Shown one piece after another: positions 46,343 through 55,583 of a DNA stretch of 64,000 nucleotides (positions are counted from its first letter, which is position 1; each line of letters opens with the position of its first letter). The position numbers were made by a program, and so were the translations under genes. The notes beneath the pieces were generated by a model, which saw nothing but the letters and a program-made list of their open reading frames with translations, had not been told where the DNA came from and searched no databases. Origin of the DNA: Acidobacteriota bacterium. GTDB taxonomy: Bacteria > Acidobacteriota > Blastocatellia > UBA7656. Location: assembly GCA_040754075.1 (NCBI GenBank), contig JBFMDH010000011.1, positions 62,001 to 126,000 of the forward strand, written 5' to 3'.

Positions 46343-46975
46343 CTACTCTTTCACAGGTTCAAGAGTAAACGCGAGCGGCACGGATTCATCTTCACCGACA
46401 TCCACGGTTTTGGTTTGTGGTTTGTAGCCGCTCAGAATCGCCGTCACCTGATAGCGCGCGCGAACCGGCGGCAGACGAAAAGCGAATTCGCCGCGACTGT
46501 TGGAAATATATTCCATTTTCACCGAATCGATTTTTTTATTCTCCCTGGCTTCTTCATCATTACGAATGCGCTGCAATTTCAAGCGCACGCCTTGCAGCGA
46601 AAAGCCCTGCTCATCAAATACCGACCCGCGCAATAAAGATGTCCGACGGGCTTTCGGCAATTGATAAGTTTTCACTTTGGTTTCTTTGCCCTCTTCGACC
46701 TGCTGCATCACGCGAAGCGTGCCGCCTTGTCGTCCTTCGGCATCAAAACTCAAAGTGTAAGAATCGGCGTCCAACTCAAAAACATAGTTGCCATCCTTGT
46801 CGGTCGCGGTCTCTTGCACTTTGCGTGTGCGGCTGCTCATCACGCGCACCTCTGCGCCGACAATCGGTTTGCCTTTTTCGTCTTCGAGTTTGCCTTTGAG
46901 AGTGCCTTTTTGCTGCGCAAATGCGGTGAGTGAAAATATCGAAATCAACGTTAAAATATAAAATAGCTTTTTCAT
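46343..46975 (-). CDS. Secreted carboxypeptidase-regulatory-like domain protein
   Basis: A 210-residue exported protein: signal peptide LFYILTLISIFSLTAFAQ, then two beta-sandwich CarboxypepD_reg units (LKGKLEDEKGKPIVGAEVRV and RGSVFDEQGFSLQGVRLKLQ), each continuing with YVFELDADSYTLSFDAEG- or FAFRLPPVRARYQVTAIL-type strands. It probably acts as a surface adhesion or scaffold module. The start at 46975 skips three codons of the longest frame to reach MKKLFY. A large inverted repeat precedes it. Confidence 0.82.
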   Translation of the reverse strand: MKKLFYILTLISIFSLTAFAQQKGTLKGKLEDEKGKPIVGAEVRVMSSRTRKVQETATDKDGNYVFELDADSYTLSFDAEGRQGGTLRVMQQVEEGKETKVKTYQLPKARRTSLLRGSVFDEQGFSLQGVRLKLQRIRNDEEARENKKIDSVKMEYISNSRGEFAFRLPPVRARYQVTAILSGYKPQTKTVDVGEDESVPLAFTLEPVKE

Positions 46976-46993
46976 TAAACACATTCCTGATTT

Positions 46994-47112
46994 GAGTCTC
47001 GCGAGTCTTGCGAGTTTTGCGAGTCTGGCGAGTCTAAATAGTCAACTCCCACCGAGCATTGGAAGTGGCATTGACTAATGAGACTGGCAAGACTCGCAAA
47101 ACTCGCAAGACT
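46994..47112. repeat. Inverted arms of GAGTCTTGC-type 9-mers
   Basis: The left arm (46994-47036) has units like GCGAGTCTT and GCGAGTTTT; the right arm (47080-47112) has the inverse (AAGACTCGC, AAAACTCGC). TAGTCAA and TTGACTA close the centre, so the entire 119 bp can fold. It lies between the divergent carboxypeptidase-regulatory-like and rsmD genes. Confidence 0.88.
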
Positions 47113-47172
47113 TCCCGGTTGATTTTGCTTTTTCGCTTCAACAAAAGTCAACCGCTGGCTTATGATGCGAAG

Positions 47173-47733
47173 GTGCGAATCATCAGCGGCATCCATCGCG
47201 GCAGAAAATTAAAAACCGTTGCGGGACAAGAGGTACGCCCGACCTCTGACCGATTGCGCGAAACCCTGTTCAACATTCTCGCGCCTGATATTCGCGACGC
47301 CCAGGTTTTAGACATCTGCGCCGGGTCTGGAGCCATTGCTATTGAAGCATTAAGTCGCGGCGCTGCAAGTATCACCTTGATTGACCAGTCGCGCCGCGCC
47401 TGTCAAATTATTCAAGAGAATCTGCGCGCGCTTGGCATCAACGACGAAGCCCGCGTTTTAAACCGCGATGCGCTTGCCGCCATCAAACAACTCGAAACCG
47501 AAAATCAGGCATTCGATATTGTTTATTTCGACCCGCCTTATGCGTCACCGCTTTATGCGCAAGTGATGAATCAACTCGGCGCGAGTTCAATCATTCACCC
47601 GCATTCAATCGTCATTGTTGAACACCACACCAAAACGCCGATTGAAAAGGAGTACGGCAAATTAAAAATTTACCGCGAACTCAAACAGGGCGAATCGGCG
47701 CTAGGGTTTTATTCGGTAGCCGGTAATCGGTAG
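47173..47733 (+). CDS. rsmD: 16S rRNA (guanine966-N2)-methyltransferase RsmD
   Basis: A 186-residue SAM-dependent enzyme modifying G966 of 16S rRNA. Landmarks are RIISGIHRGRKLKTVAGQEV, RPTSDRLRETLFNIL, LDICAGSGAIAIEALSRGAA, and the catalytic DPPY in IVYFDPPYASPL. The GTG at 47173 (VRIISG) fits the normal N-terminus; a longer frame from 47059 would translate the repeat arm. The C-terminal residues after GFYS are supplied by another repeat (VAGNR), so the enzyme end has been replaced. Confidence 0.93.
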   Translation: MRIISGIHRGRKLKTVAGQEVRPTSDRLRETLFNILAPDIRDAQVLDICAGSGAIAIEALSRGAASITLIDQSRRACQIIQENLRALGINDEARVLNRDALAAIKQLETENQAFDIVYFDPPYASPLYAQVMNQLGASSIIHPHSIVIVEHHTKTPIEKEYGKLKIYRELKQGESALGFYSVAGNR

Positions 47734-47747
47734 CCGGTGGTCGGTTG
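47713..47747. repeat. CGGTAGC tandem repeat in the rsmD 3' end
   Basis: Degenerate TCGGTAGCCGG units run through the final rsmD codons and stop. No inverse arm is present before the hicA stop at 47760. Confidence 0.75.
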
Positions 47748-47759
47748 TTACCGCATATT

Positions 47760-47945
47760 TCAGGGTCTGGGAATTCCCAAATCATCGCAAATTTTATTCG
47801 CGAGATGGTTTTTAATTTCTTTATGTCTGGGCACCGTTGAATACGCCCCGTTCGCAGGATTTTTATAGATGGTATGCTTGCCGCCTTCGCGTACAAACAG
47901 ACATCCATGCGCTTCCAGATGACGAATCAAATCTGCGCGGTTCAT
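47760..47945 (-). CDS. hicA: HicA-family toxin
   Basis: A 61-residue dsRBD-like mRNA interferase. The active-site histidine is visible in REGGKHTIYKNPA (His24), and the core is LIRHLEAHGCLFVRE and VPRHKEIKNHLANKICDDLG. It lies six bases after the hicB stop, so it is translated as the second gene of the operon. Toxin second is one of the two known orders of HicAB modules. Confidence 0.9.
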   Translation of the reverse strand: MNRADLIRHLEAHGCLFVREGGKHTIYKNPANGAYSTVPRHKEIKNHLANKICDDLGIPRP

Positions 47946-47951
47946 AGATTT

Positions 47952-48188
47952 TCATGCGGCATGCAATATCAAACTTTCGCGCACAATCCTGGCATTAGCA
48001 GGGAGCTTTTGCTCGGCAGCTTGGCGATTTGCTTCAAGGATTAATTGCATCGCTTCAAGCAAATTTTCTCTGGTCTCTTCCAGAGTTTCACCCTGCGTAT
48101 TGGCTCCCGGCAACTCTGCAATATAGCCAATGTAACCGCCTTCTTCCGCTTCTGCGTAAATCGCCGTAAACGTGATTTCTGTCATCAT
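47952..48188 (-). CDS. hicB: HicB-family antitoxin
   Basis: A 78-residue antitoxin with the partial RNase-H-like fold: FTAIYAEAEEGGYIGYIAEL, PGANTQGETLEETRENLLEA, MQLILEANRQ. It lacks a separate DNA-binding domain, so operon autoregulation may be weak or indirect. GGAGGAATG precedes the first ATG. It should neutralise the HicA toxin encoded downstream. Confidence 0.88.
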   Translation of the reverse strand: MMTEITFTAIYAEAEEGGYIGYIAELPGANTQGETLEETRENLLEAMQLILEANRQAAEQKLPANARIVRESLILHAA

Positions 48189-48232
48189 TCCTCCTGCGTT
48201 TGGTCAACTATACCAATGATTGATTTCGCATA

Positions 48233-50962
48233 TCAATTCTTCATTCCGCCAAGCAGTATTGAATTGAAAATCAATTTAAAGGTGCCCCAGGTCTGTCCGC
48301 GATGTTGCGGGCGAAAACCGAATAACACGACGCGACCTTTGCCTAAGCTCACATCGACGAGGGCGTTTTTACCGGCAATGTATTGCGGGCCAAGCAGCCA
48401 GCCCGAACGCAGTGGGTTGCCGTCAACATAACGGGCAACAACACGAACTTTCGTCGGGTCGGTTATCTCAAACGCCAGGGCGCGGACTTGCGGGGCGCGC
48501 GGGCGTTCGGGTTCCTGCGGGGTGGCTTGCGGATTGCGGTTGGCATCGGGTTGCGCGTCATCGCCAAAACCGCCGCGCCTTGATGCAGTGAAATAGACAT
48601 CGGCTTCCGCAGGCATTCCCCAGGCGATGGGGTGCGTCGTATCAATCACGGCGCGAAAGATAGAACCGGGGGCATAGAACTGATCGCTTGCAAGTCCCGC
48701 GAGGGCGTTTTTCACCGGCAAATTGAATTTCTGCATGGCGAGTTCCGAAGAGGAATCGAAACAGATGAGCACGCCACCCGCTTCAACAAAGGCTTTGAGT
48801 GCAGCGACGCCTTCTTCGCCGATGCCGCCGGTGTATTCGTCCGGTAGTGACCCTTTGCGATTGCCGTTGATGATTTGCGCGGCGCTCATATCGGGCAGGA
48901 TGATGACATCGAATTTGTCGCGGAGATTTCCGCCGCGAATCTCGGCATCAAAGAGGCTCTTGTAATCGAAGTGGAATTGTTCAAGCACGAAGCGCGTCCA
49001 GCCTTCATCCATCGAACCCGTCCACGATTTATAGAGCGCAAGACGCGGACGAGCTATTGGTTCTGCAATTGAATTCATATCTAATGTGGCTTGTGGGTTG
49101 GGCTGAGGAGACTTTTTATTATTTTTTGGTTGCTGACTTACAGTTGAAGTTAACGGATTAAAAACAAATGAACCAAGGGGGTAAGTTTTCCCATCAATGA
49201 TGGTTTCTTTCTTGAGCCGCCAATTCAAGATTTTATTGTGCGGTATCGATGATAATGAAAGCGCAACATCGAACATAGCATTTACCAGAACATACGCACC
49301 GTTGGAAGTTGAAGGAATATAAATTCCTTTTGACCTGCCTTTCACAACAGCTTGTTTGTCAGCAGGGTTCACTGGAGCAATCATTTCTAACAAATCATCT
49401 TCACCAATCTTCTGCAAATCTGCATCGAATCGCTTGCTTGCTTCAACATAATTCACACCCATTTGCATGGGCAAAGTCCAACCTGCGACATCGTAAGGCG
49501 GTTCGGCGGGACCTCCGGGATAGAGTCTTCTATCGGGATATTTCTGCGCTTCAAATAAACATTTCACGTTAGCGCGATAGGGTTGCGCGAGCATCACCAC
49601 GTAACTGCCCGCGCCATATTTTTTGCCATCAATTTCAAATTCGTTTTTGGCGCGATGCACTTCGACGCCTTGCTTGAGCAAAATATCAATCATTTGATTA
49701 GCAGTCGGTTTGTCGTGTTGTTCAGCCGGAATCACATAGGCATAAGGCGACTGCGCCTTGCCCGCTTCGATGGCGCGTTCGGCAATACCGACGAAATTGC
49801 CGATTAACTCTTCGCGATGCAGCGCGGCTTCTTCCAAAGCCGCGCGGGTGGTGATGAGTTCCATATTGGCGATGTCACGCATACGCCACCAGCCGCCTTC
49901 CCACGCTTCGGGAAAATTCGTCGCCGTCACCAAGGGGTTTGGCAAGCCTCGCGTCGGCGAACGCAGTTGTTCGCGTCGAATCTCAATCGGCGTTCCAAGT
50001 CTTACCGATGCCGCTTCCGTCAAGATGCCAATCGCATTGTGATAATAAGGCGCTGAGCGCAAGCCGCCGTGCCACCACATATCATAAGTCGAATTGGTGA
50101 CGATGCCCTTAAAGCCTGCGGCTTGTAAACGGGTCGCCATGCGCATGCCGATGGTCCCGGTCTGACGGACAATCAGCGGGTCGATGTTGGGATTATGCGG
50201 GTCAAAAAACGGCGGCACGCACATACGCGAACCATTCGAGCCTTGTTGATGCACATCATAGACAAGTTCGGGAAACCACTCTGTCCAAAAAAGTTTCGAG
50301 AGCATCTGCGTCTCAACCTGCGTCAGCATAAACCAGTCGCGGTTGTTATCGTGGCCGGTGAAGTGATGATAAAGCTCAGGCGGGCTGGTGCCTTCGTATT
50401 TGGTGCCGAGGGTTTTGTGATACCAGTGATTGACAATGTCTATGCCATCGGGATTAACCGAAGGGACCAGCAACAACAACACGTTATCCAAAATCTCGCG
50501 TGTGGCTTTCGACTGCTCGCTTGCCAGGCGGTAAGCGAGTTCCATTGACATTTGTGTAGCGACCACTTCGGTTGAATGAATCGAACAGGTGATGGCGACA
50601 ATCGCGGGCGTTTCGCTGATTAAGCGTTGGCGTTCAGCATTGCTTGTTATCAAGCGCGGGTCTGCGAGTTTGCGTTGATTTTCCTGAATGCGCCCCAGGT
50701 TTTTGATATTGGCTTCGGATGAAATGAACGCCACCAGAAACGGGCGTTTCAATGTCGTCTGTCCAAGCTCGCGAAGTTCGACGCGAGCGGACGCGGCATC
50801 GAGTTTTTTGAAATAGTCGGTGACCTGCCCCCAGTCCGCGAGTTTGCGGTCTTCGGCAACTTCAAAGCCCAGAACTTCACGCGGTTGCGGTATGGATTGC
50901 GCGGCTGCCGCAAGCGCAAGAATCAGTAGTAAAATCAACGTAGATAATAAACGTTTGCTCAT
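48233..50962 (-). CDS. Secreted M14-family zinc carboxypeptidase-like protein, second copy
   Basis: A 909-residue exported peptidase paralogous to that at 16.6 kb. The ATG at 50962 follows GAGGTG, giving signal peptide STLILLLILALAAAA. The zinc site is CSIHSTEVV, with NPDGIDIV, HHFTGHDNNRDW and VYDVHQQG. The C-terminal amidotransferase-like domain contains FDVIILPDMS, GGVLICFDSSSE and FGFRPQHRGQT. An insertion around 560-640 (GIYIPSTSNGAYVLVNAMFD and a Lys/Asn-rich stretch) is absent in the paralogue. Bases about 49060-49440 are AT-richer than the rest. Confidence 0.9.
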   Translation of the reverse strand: MSKRLLSTLILLLILALAAAAQSIPQPREVLGFEVAEDRKLADWGQVTDYFKKLDAASARVELRELGQTTLKRPFLVAFISSEANIKNLGRIQENQRKLADPRLITSNAERQRLISETPAIVAITCSIHSTEVVATQMSMELAYRLASEQSKATREILDNVLLLLVPSVNPDGIDIVNHWYHKTLGTKYEGTSPPELYHHFTGHDNNRDWFMLTQVETQMLSKLFWTEWFPELVYDVHQQGSNGSRMCVPPFFDPHNPNIDPLIVRQTGTIGMRMATRLQAAGFKGIVTNSTYDMWWHGGLRSAPYYHNAIGILTEAASVRLGTPIEIRREQLRSPTRGLPNPLVTATNFPEAWEGGWWRMRDIANMELITTRAALEEAALHREELIGNFVGIAERAIEAGKAQSPYAYVIPAEQHDKPTANQMIDILLKQGVEVHRAKNEFEIDGKKYGAGSYVVMLAQPYRANVKCLFEAQKYPDRRLYPGGPAEPPYDVAGWTLPMQMGVNYVEASKRFDADLQKIGEDDLLEMIAPVNPADKQAVVKGRSKGIYIPSTSNGAYVLVNAMFDVALSLSSIPHNKILNWRLKKETIIDGKTYPLGSFVFNPLTSTVSQQPKNNKKSPQPNPQATLDMNSIAEPIARPRLALYKSWTGSMDEGWTRFVLEQFHFDYKSLFDAEIRGGNLRDKFDVIILPDMSAAQIINGNRKGSLPDEYTGGIGEEGVAALKAFVEAGGVLICFDSSSELAMQKFNLPVKNALAGLASDQFYAPGSIFRAVIDTTHPIAWGMPAEADVYFTASRRGGFGDDAQPDANRNPQATPQEPERPRAPQVRALAFEITDPTKVRVVARYVDGNPLRSGWLLGPQYIAGKNALVDVSLGKGRVVLFGFRPQHRGQTWGTFKLIFNSILLGGMKN

Positions 50963-51411
50963 AAATGCAGACACCTCGATTGGCAAATTGGAGTCGGCTG
51001 AAACCGGCAAATGCTTCATTCGCTCATTCTCCGGTTATCGGTTGAAGCATACCGTTGTGCTGGCAACTCCATCAAACTCCGTTTTTATGATTGGCTGTTC
51101 CACTGTTGATGATGCATTGAACAAATGCATTTTTGACAAAGCGCCATCGGCTTGTGTGATTTTAAGCTGCGGCTCACAAGCTCTGTGCTTCTCAGTTCAA
51201 AGGTAAATCTTTCGACAATCCAAGCTCTCTTCATACGCTGTTGTCGTCGCGCAACTATAGCACAAAATCGTTTCGACGAAAGCCATCATCGAAGTTTTGA
51301 ATTTTGTGAACCGGGACTTTGTTATTAGCGATGCAAAATCAATGATGATGAGTGCTGAATCAGCAGGATTGGCGCATTGCGGTAATCAAACGGCAGACGC
51401 AGGTTTCTATT
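50963..51411. other. Intergenic region, no gene seen
   Basis: Roughly 450 bp between the M14 gene start and a PD40 remnant. No repeat, hairpin or family-like frame was recognised. It should carry the M14 promoter. Confidence 0.5.
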
Positions 51412-51616
51412 TCATCTGAAATGTTTAATCGGTACGACATCAACGAATGAATTACTGCGAGAAAAAAAGAGATGCGCGTTTGGTTGTGTGTGTAAGCGAA
51501 ATTCCAGATATTGCCGCTCGAAAAGTTGGTGAGTGGTTGTGGCGCGCTGCCTGATATTGACTGTTGCCAGAGATTGAAAACGCTGTTTTCGCCGCTGATG
51601 AAAACCGAACAAAACC
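51412..51616 (-). pseudogene. C-terminal remnant of a second PD40 protein, frameshifted
   Basis: Directly beyond the stop of the full-length winged-helix-PD40 gene, the minus strand continues with a PD40 tail: SGENSVFNLWQQSISGSAPQ, then LTNFSSGNIWNFAYTHNQTR. It breaks frame, and the end FFSRSNSFVDVVPIKHFR follows in the next frame. That ending is the standard C-terminus of this family, yet is different from that of the intact neighbour. It is best read as the leftover 3' end of a tandem paralogue. Confidence 0.75.
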
Positions 51617-53992
51617 TCACTTGAAATCCTTAATCAACACGGCATCGCTGATTAAGCGGCCGCGGGTGAAGGCAAAATATTTGCCATCGCGTGACCACTC
51701 GTAAGGGAACGCCTCTTCTTCCGGCAAGCCGGTAAGCCGTTGCGGCGCGCCACCTTTGATCGCTTGTCGCCAGATACCGTTTACCAGGTCTCTATAACAG
51801 ACCGCTTCGCCGTCAGGCATCCAGCGTATTCCATCAGCAAATCTTGCAGAGCGCGGCACAGCAAATAACTTGACGAGTGTGCCGTCTTCAATCTTCACCA
51901 GCGCGAGTTGCTCGGCGGCACCTGCTTCGGCTCTGTAACCACAAGCTATGAGCTTGCCGTCGTGTGAGACGCGAGGGTAAGAAGATTCTTTGTCGGTGAC
52001 GCGCACCGGCTCACCTCCTTCGACGGGCACGCGGAAAATGAAACTCTTGCCATCCCGAGTTGAACTATAAACGACCCAGCGGCTATCGGGCGTCGGATGA
52101 GGGGCAGAATTGCCTCCGCCGGTCGTCAGTTGTTTGAGATCGCCGCCATCCACACGGGCACGCCAGATTTCATTGCTGCCGCTACGATTCGATTGAAAGA
52201 TGATGAACCGACCATCCGCCGTTACTCTCGGTCGCTGGTCATGGAACCCCGCAGAGGTGAGTTGTTTGATGTTGCTGCCGTCCGTCTCCATAGAATAGAT
52301 GGCAAGTGTACGGTCAATGCCAGCCGTAAAGACCAATCGATTGCCAGGCAGCCAATCAAGCCCGTACCAACCCATGATGCCGTTGATGGAACTGAAGGTG
52401 AGTTGGCGCGCTTGCGACAAATTGTCAGCCGGGGCAATCCAGATATTGCTCTCCTGTCGAATTTGTACAGCAGTGAGCGAATCTCCGTCGGCGGAGATAC
52501 TCAACGATGAGCCGTAGCTGTCGGTATCGCGTGAAAGTCTTTGCGCCTTGCCGCCCGGATAATCAACTCGCCAGAGATGTCTGCGGGCCTCGCCCTTGTC
52601 GGTGGCGACGATGATCAACCCTCGCCCATCACGCAGCCAAACCAGATTTGACATGGCAACCCATTCGAGCGCGGTTAATTGTTCGAGATGCCCATCGGTT
52701 ACTCGCACCGTAAAGATTTCGCGGCTCTCTTTTAAGCTATCGCTGATGGCAACGACCGCAAGTAATGAGCCGTCGGGCGACCAAGCCACACGTCCAGGGG
52801 AAAAAGGCTTGTCGGGCGGGCGCGTCAGCAGTTCGCGCACCCCTGTGCCGTCAGCGTTGACGATGATTAAAGTGGAGACATTGGTTTCCTTGTGGGTACG
52901 AAAGAAGGCGAGCTGATTTCCGTCAGGCGAAAGGGCGAAGTAATCGCTGACCTCACTGGATAGCTTTTCCGCCACGCCCCCTAAAACGAGCATCTTGAAC
53001 AGCCCGTTTTGCGATGCTTCCTTGCCCGTCAAGGTAAAATAGAGCGTTCTGCCATCCGGCGAAAATGCCAAACCTGAATAGGTAACCTCATCCGGCGAGC
53101 GGAGCAGGATGTCGTGGCTGCCGTCGGTCTGTCCCAACCACAGGCTCTCTTTGTATTCGCCTCGTTCGCTTAACGTGTAGGCATAAAACTTGCGGTCAGG
53201 TGAGAGCACTGCCCAGCGAACTTGACCTTTAGTTGTCAACTGTTTGATTTGCACTTCGGCGAAAGGGACGACAGTGGGGCGGTCTTGATTCAGACGCTGC
53301 AAATTAAAGCGCCAGAAAACCAGCCCACTGACAAGGATCAGTGCCAAAATGAAGCCACCCGACCAGAGAAGCAAGGTGTGAGGTTGTCGAAGACCTTTCG
53401 CGCCGGCTTCCGATACCGCCTTCACCGTTGCAGCCGTCACTATCCTACCCTTTGTATCAGCGGCAAATTCTTCCTCCTTTGAAAGCCTCCGGGTTTCCGC
53501 CGGGGTCACAAAAGTTAATCCCGGCTTGACGATTTTCAAGTCGCTCTCGTCAAGCGGAAGAGACGCAACCGCTTGATATGAAGGCTCGCTCTCTTCAGCT
53601 TTTTCGATAACCAGGCGCGAGACGGTTTCGGTTTCTATTAAAACATCCGCGTCTTCGCCCGGACTGAACACCTCGCCGAGGAAACGATACCCGTGACCGG
53701 GAACCGTCATAATGTAGCGCGGATGGTCGCGGCGTTCGCCGAGGGCTTTACGAAGCGCCGACATCTGCACCGTCAGATTCGACTCTTCGACCACTTGATT
53801 CGCCCACACACGACCGTAGAGTTCTTCCTTCGTGACCAACTGCCCGCCACTTTCGACCAGCACGAACAACAGGTCAAAGGCTTTCGAGGAAAGTTGAACA
53901 AATTCGCCATCGCGCAATAGCTGACGCCTGGCAACATCGAGTCGAAAGTTATCGAACTCGTAAATCTGCTGCTTGAGTTTGCTCATGGTCGC
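51617..53992 (-). CDS. Winged-helix DNA-binding protein with membrane segment and PD40 propeller
   Basis: A 791-residue one-component sensor. Residues about 8-110 form an OmpR/CadC-type winged helix (YEFDNFRLDVARRQLLRDGE, LSSKAFDLLFVLVESGG, NLTVQMSALRKALGE). A membrane segment is at about 215-237 (LLLWSGGFILALILVSGLVF). The C-terminal half is a PD40 propeller with many blades such as LSPDGNQLAFFRT, VAWSPDGSLLAVVA and PRVSHDGKLIACGY, ending AVLIKDFK. A periplasmic propeller with cytoplasmic DNA-binding is the expected topology. Starts at 54040, 53992 and 53983 are all possible; no clear ribosome-binding site decides it. Confidence 0.9.
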   Translation of the reverse strand, partial: ATMSKLKQQIYEFDNFRLDVARRQLLRDGEFVQLSSKAFDLLFVLVESGGQLVTKEELYGRVWANQVVEESNLTVQMSALRKALGERRDHPRYIMTVPGHGYRFLGEVFSPGEDADVLIETETVSRLVIEKAEESEPSYQAVASLPLDESDLKIVKPGLTFVTPAETRRLSKEEEFAADTKGRIVTAATVKAVSEAGAKGLRQPHTLLLWSGGFILALILVSGLVFWRFNLQRLNQDRPTVVPFAEVQIKQLTTKGQVRWAVLSPDRKFYAYTLSERGEYKESLWLGQTDGSHDILLRSPDEVTYSGLAFSPDGRTLYFTLTGKEASQNGLFKMLVLGGVAEKLSSEVSDYFALSPDGNQLAFFRTHKETNVSTLIIVNADGTGVRELLTRPPDKPFSPGRVAWSPDGSLLAVVAISDSLKESREIFTVRVTDGHLEQLTALEWVAMSNLVWLRDGRGLIIVATDKGEARRHLWRVDYPGGKAQRLSRDTDSYGSSLSISADGDSLTAVQIRQESNIWIAPADNLSQARQLTFSSINGIMGWYGLDWLPGNRLVFTAGIDRTLAIYSMETDGSNIKQLTSAGFHDQRPRVTADGRFIIFQSNRSGSNEIWRARVDGGDLKQLTTGGGNSAPHPTPDSRWVVYSSTRDGKSFIFRVPVEGGEPVRVTDKESSYPRVSHDGKLIACGYRAEAGAAEQLALVKIEDGTLVKLFAVPRSARFADGIRWMPDGEAVCYRDLVNGIWRQAIKGGAPQRLTGLPEEEAFPYEWSRDGKYFAFTRGRLISDAVLIKDFK

Positions 53993-54134
53993 CATTCGGA
54001 AGTTTTCGGAAAAAATTCGCCGCCAATTAAAGACTTTCACAACCCGTTGCCGCTAGGCTGGATGTCGGAGTGCAACCGGGAGTCGCCGGAAGTTTAAGGA
54101 GCTGATGCCTATTGCGACCGTCAAATTCTAACAA

Positions 54135-54428
54135 ATGATGCGAACGAAAACCAAAATTGAAATCACCATTGAGAACCGCCAGCGCGCGGCGATTCGCTTG
54201 CGCCATCAGCGCGCACAATGGTGCGAAGCCTGCGCGGCACGAGTTTGGATGCTGGTGCCAAATGAAGCGGCAGCGATGCTGCAAACCACGGCGCGCAACA
54301 TCTATCGGCGCGTCGAAGCCGGCGAAGTTCATTTCCTGGAGACCGAAGACGGCGTCTTGCTCATCTGTCGCAACTCGCTCGCACAAGGTCTACTCATTGC
54401 CGACTGGGAAAATATCAAGCGCCCATAA
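54135..54428 (+). CDS. Small helix-turn-helix-like protein, divergent from the PD40 sensor
   Basis: A 97-residue basic protein. Residues about 38-75 resemble an excisionase-type winged helix (MLVPNEAAAMLQTTARNIYR, RVEAGEVHFLETEDGVLL), preceded by CEACAAR, a CxxC that may bind metal. I do not recognise a named family. It is transcribed away from the winged-helix-PD40 gene across a 142-bp gap and could co-regulate with it. The following SUMF1-like gene is 110 bases downstream. Confidence 0.7.
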   Translation: MMRTKTKIEITIENRQRAAIRLRHQRAQWCEACAARVWMLVPNEAAAMLQTTARNIYRRVEAGEVHFLETEDGVLLICRNSLAQGLLIADWENIKRP

Positions 54429-54538
54429 AAATTTATTTCAGGTAATGGTAATACGGCGTCTGGTATACGTCACCTTATTGTTGATAAGGCGACAAAGCCG
54501 GGAAGCGAAGTTGAAGGTTATTGGTAGGAGAAACCTGT

Positions 54539-55531
54539 ATGCAAAAGAACCATAGAATAAATCGGAAGAACAAGGGGTATGCGTGGCAGGCGCTGGCGCT
54601 GCTGTTGGTGTTCTCACTCGCGGTCGCAGTCACCTGTCAGACCAAGCGACGTCCGAGCGAGCCGCAGATGCTCGGTTTCGAGTTTGAAACCGTGACCATG
54701 AATTTAGACGGGAAGCTTGCCAACCGCCGAAAAGGGCAGGCGCGCTATTTCGTCGAAGACCTCAAAGGGGTCAGGCTTGAGATGGTTGAAATACCGGCAG
54801 GTACGTTCCTGATGGGAACCAGCCGCGCTCAGGCTGATCAGGAGAAAGCGATAGGCCAAAAGCCGGAGGGCGGTCCATACTCGTCCTGCGTCTGGGAGAT
54901 GCCACAGCACGAAGTTGCGGTGCCGTCGTTTTACATGGGCAAGTATGAGGTGACGCAAGCGCAATGGAAAGCCGTCGCCAAGTTGCCCAAAGTGAGTCTG
55001 AAACTGGATCCCGATCCGTCACAGGCGGAAGGCGATAACCGGCCGGTCGAACAAATTTCCTGGGACGAGGCGATTGAATTTTGCGCGCGACTATCTAAAG
55101 CGACAGGCAGGAGGTATCGCTTGCCTTCGGAAGCCGAATGGGAGTACGCCTGCCGGGCAGGAACCACAACCGCATTTGCGTTTGGCGAAAATGTCACAAA
55201 TGGGATGGTGGTGAGCACGTTAGGAAAGAGTAGTCCTGTGGGCACGACCGGAATAGCTAACAATTTCGGCTTATACGATATGCATGGAAGTGTGCAGGAA
55301 TGGTGTCAGGACTACTGGCACGAGGATTACAATGAAGCGCCGACAGATGGCAGTGCCTGGGAAACCGGACGCAAACCGCCAGGGCGAGTAGTGCGTGGGT
55401 ACTGGGCAGGTGGGGGGGCTTGGGTAGCTGACCGCGACCGAGGTCGCTCAGCCAGCCGCCTATACCTATCGCCGAATACAAGAAACGACGGGACGGGGTT
55501 TCGCGTGGTGGTCAATGCGCGAAATCGTTGA
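54539..55531 (+). CDS. SUMF1-fold protein without formylglycine-generating cysteines
   Basis: A 330-residue protein. The ATG at 54539 follows GTAGGAG; residues 13-35 form a signal or anchor segment (WQALALLLVFSLAVAVTC). The formylglycine-generating-enzyme fold is clear: MVEIPAGTFLMGTS, FYMGKYEVTQAQWKAV, VEQISWDEAIEFCARLSKAT, RLPSEAEWEYACRAGTTT, NNFGLYDMHGSVQEW, TGFRVV. In true FGE the stretch after RGG holds two active cysteines; here it reads GYWAGGGAWVADRDRGRSAS with none. It is therefore more likely a binding protein of this fold. A gingipain-family remnant follows. Confidence 0.85.
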   Translation: MQKNHRINRKNKGYAWQALALLLVFSLAVAVTCQTKRRPSEPQMLGFEFETVTMNLDGKLANRRKGQARYFVEDLKGVRLEMVEIPAGTFLMGTSRAQADQEKAIGQKPEGGPYSSCVWEMPQHEVAVPSFYMGKYEVTQAQWKAVAKLPKVSLKLDPDPSQAEGDNRPVEQISWDEAIEFCARLSKATGRRYRLPSEAEWEYACRAGTTTAFAFGENVTNGMVVSTLGKSSPVGTTGIANNFGLYDMHGSVQEWCQDYWHEDYNEAPTDGSAWETGRKPPGRVVRGYWAGGGAWVADRDRGRSASRLYLSPNTRNDGTGFRVVVNARNR

Positions 55532-55583
55532 CCTGCCCATTTTACCCTTCTGCTCACCCGAAATAGCACGAATAAACGAGAGG

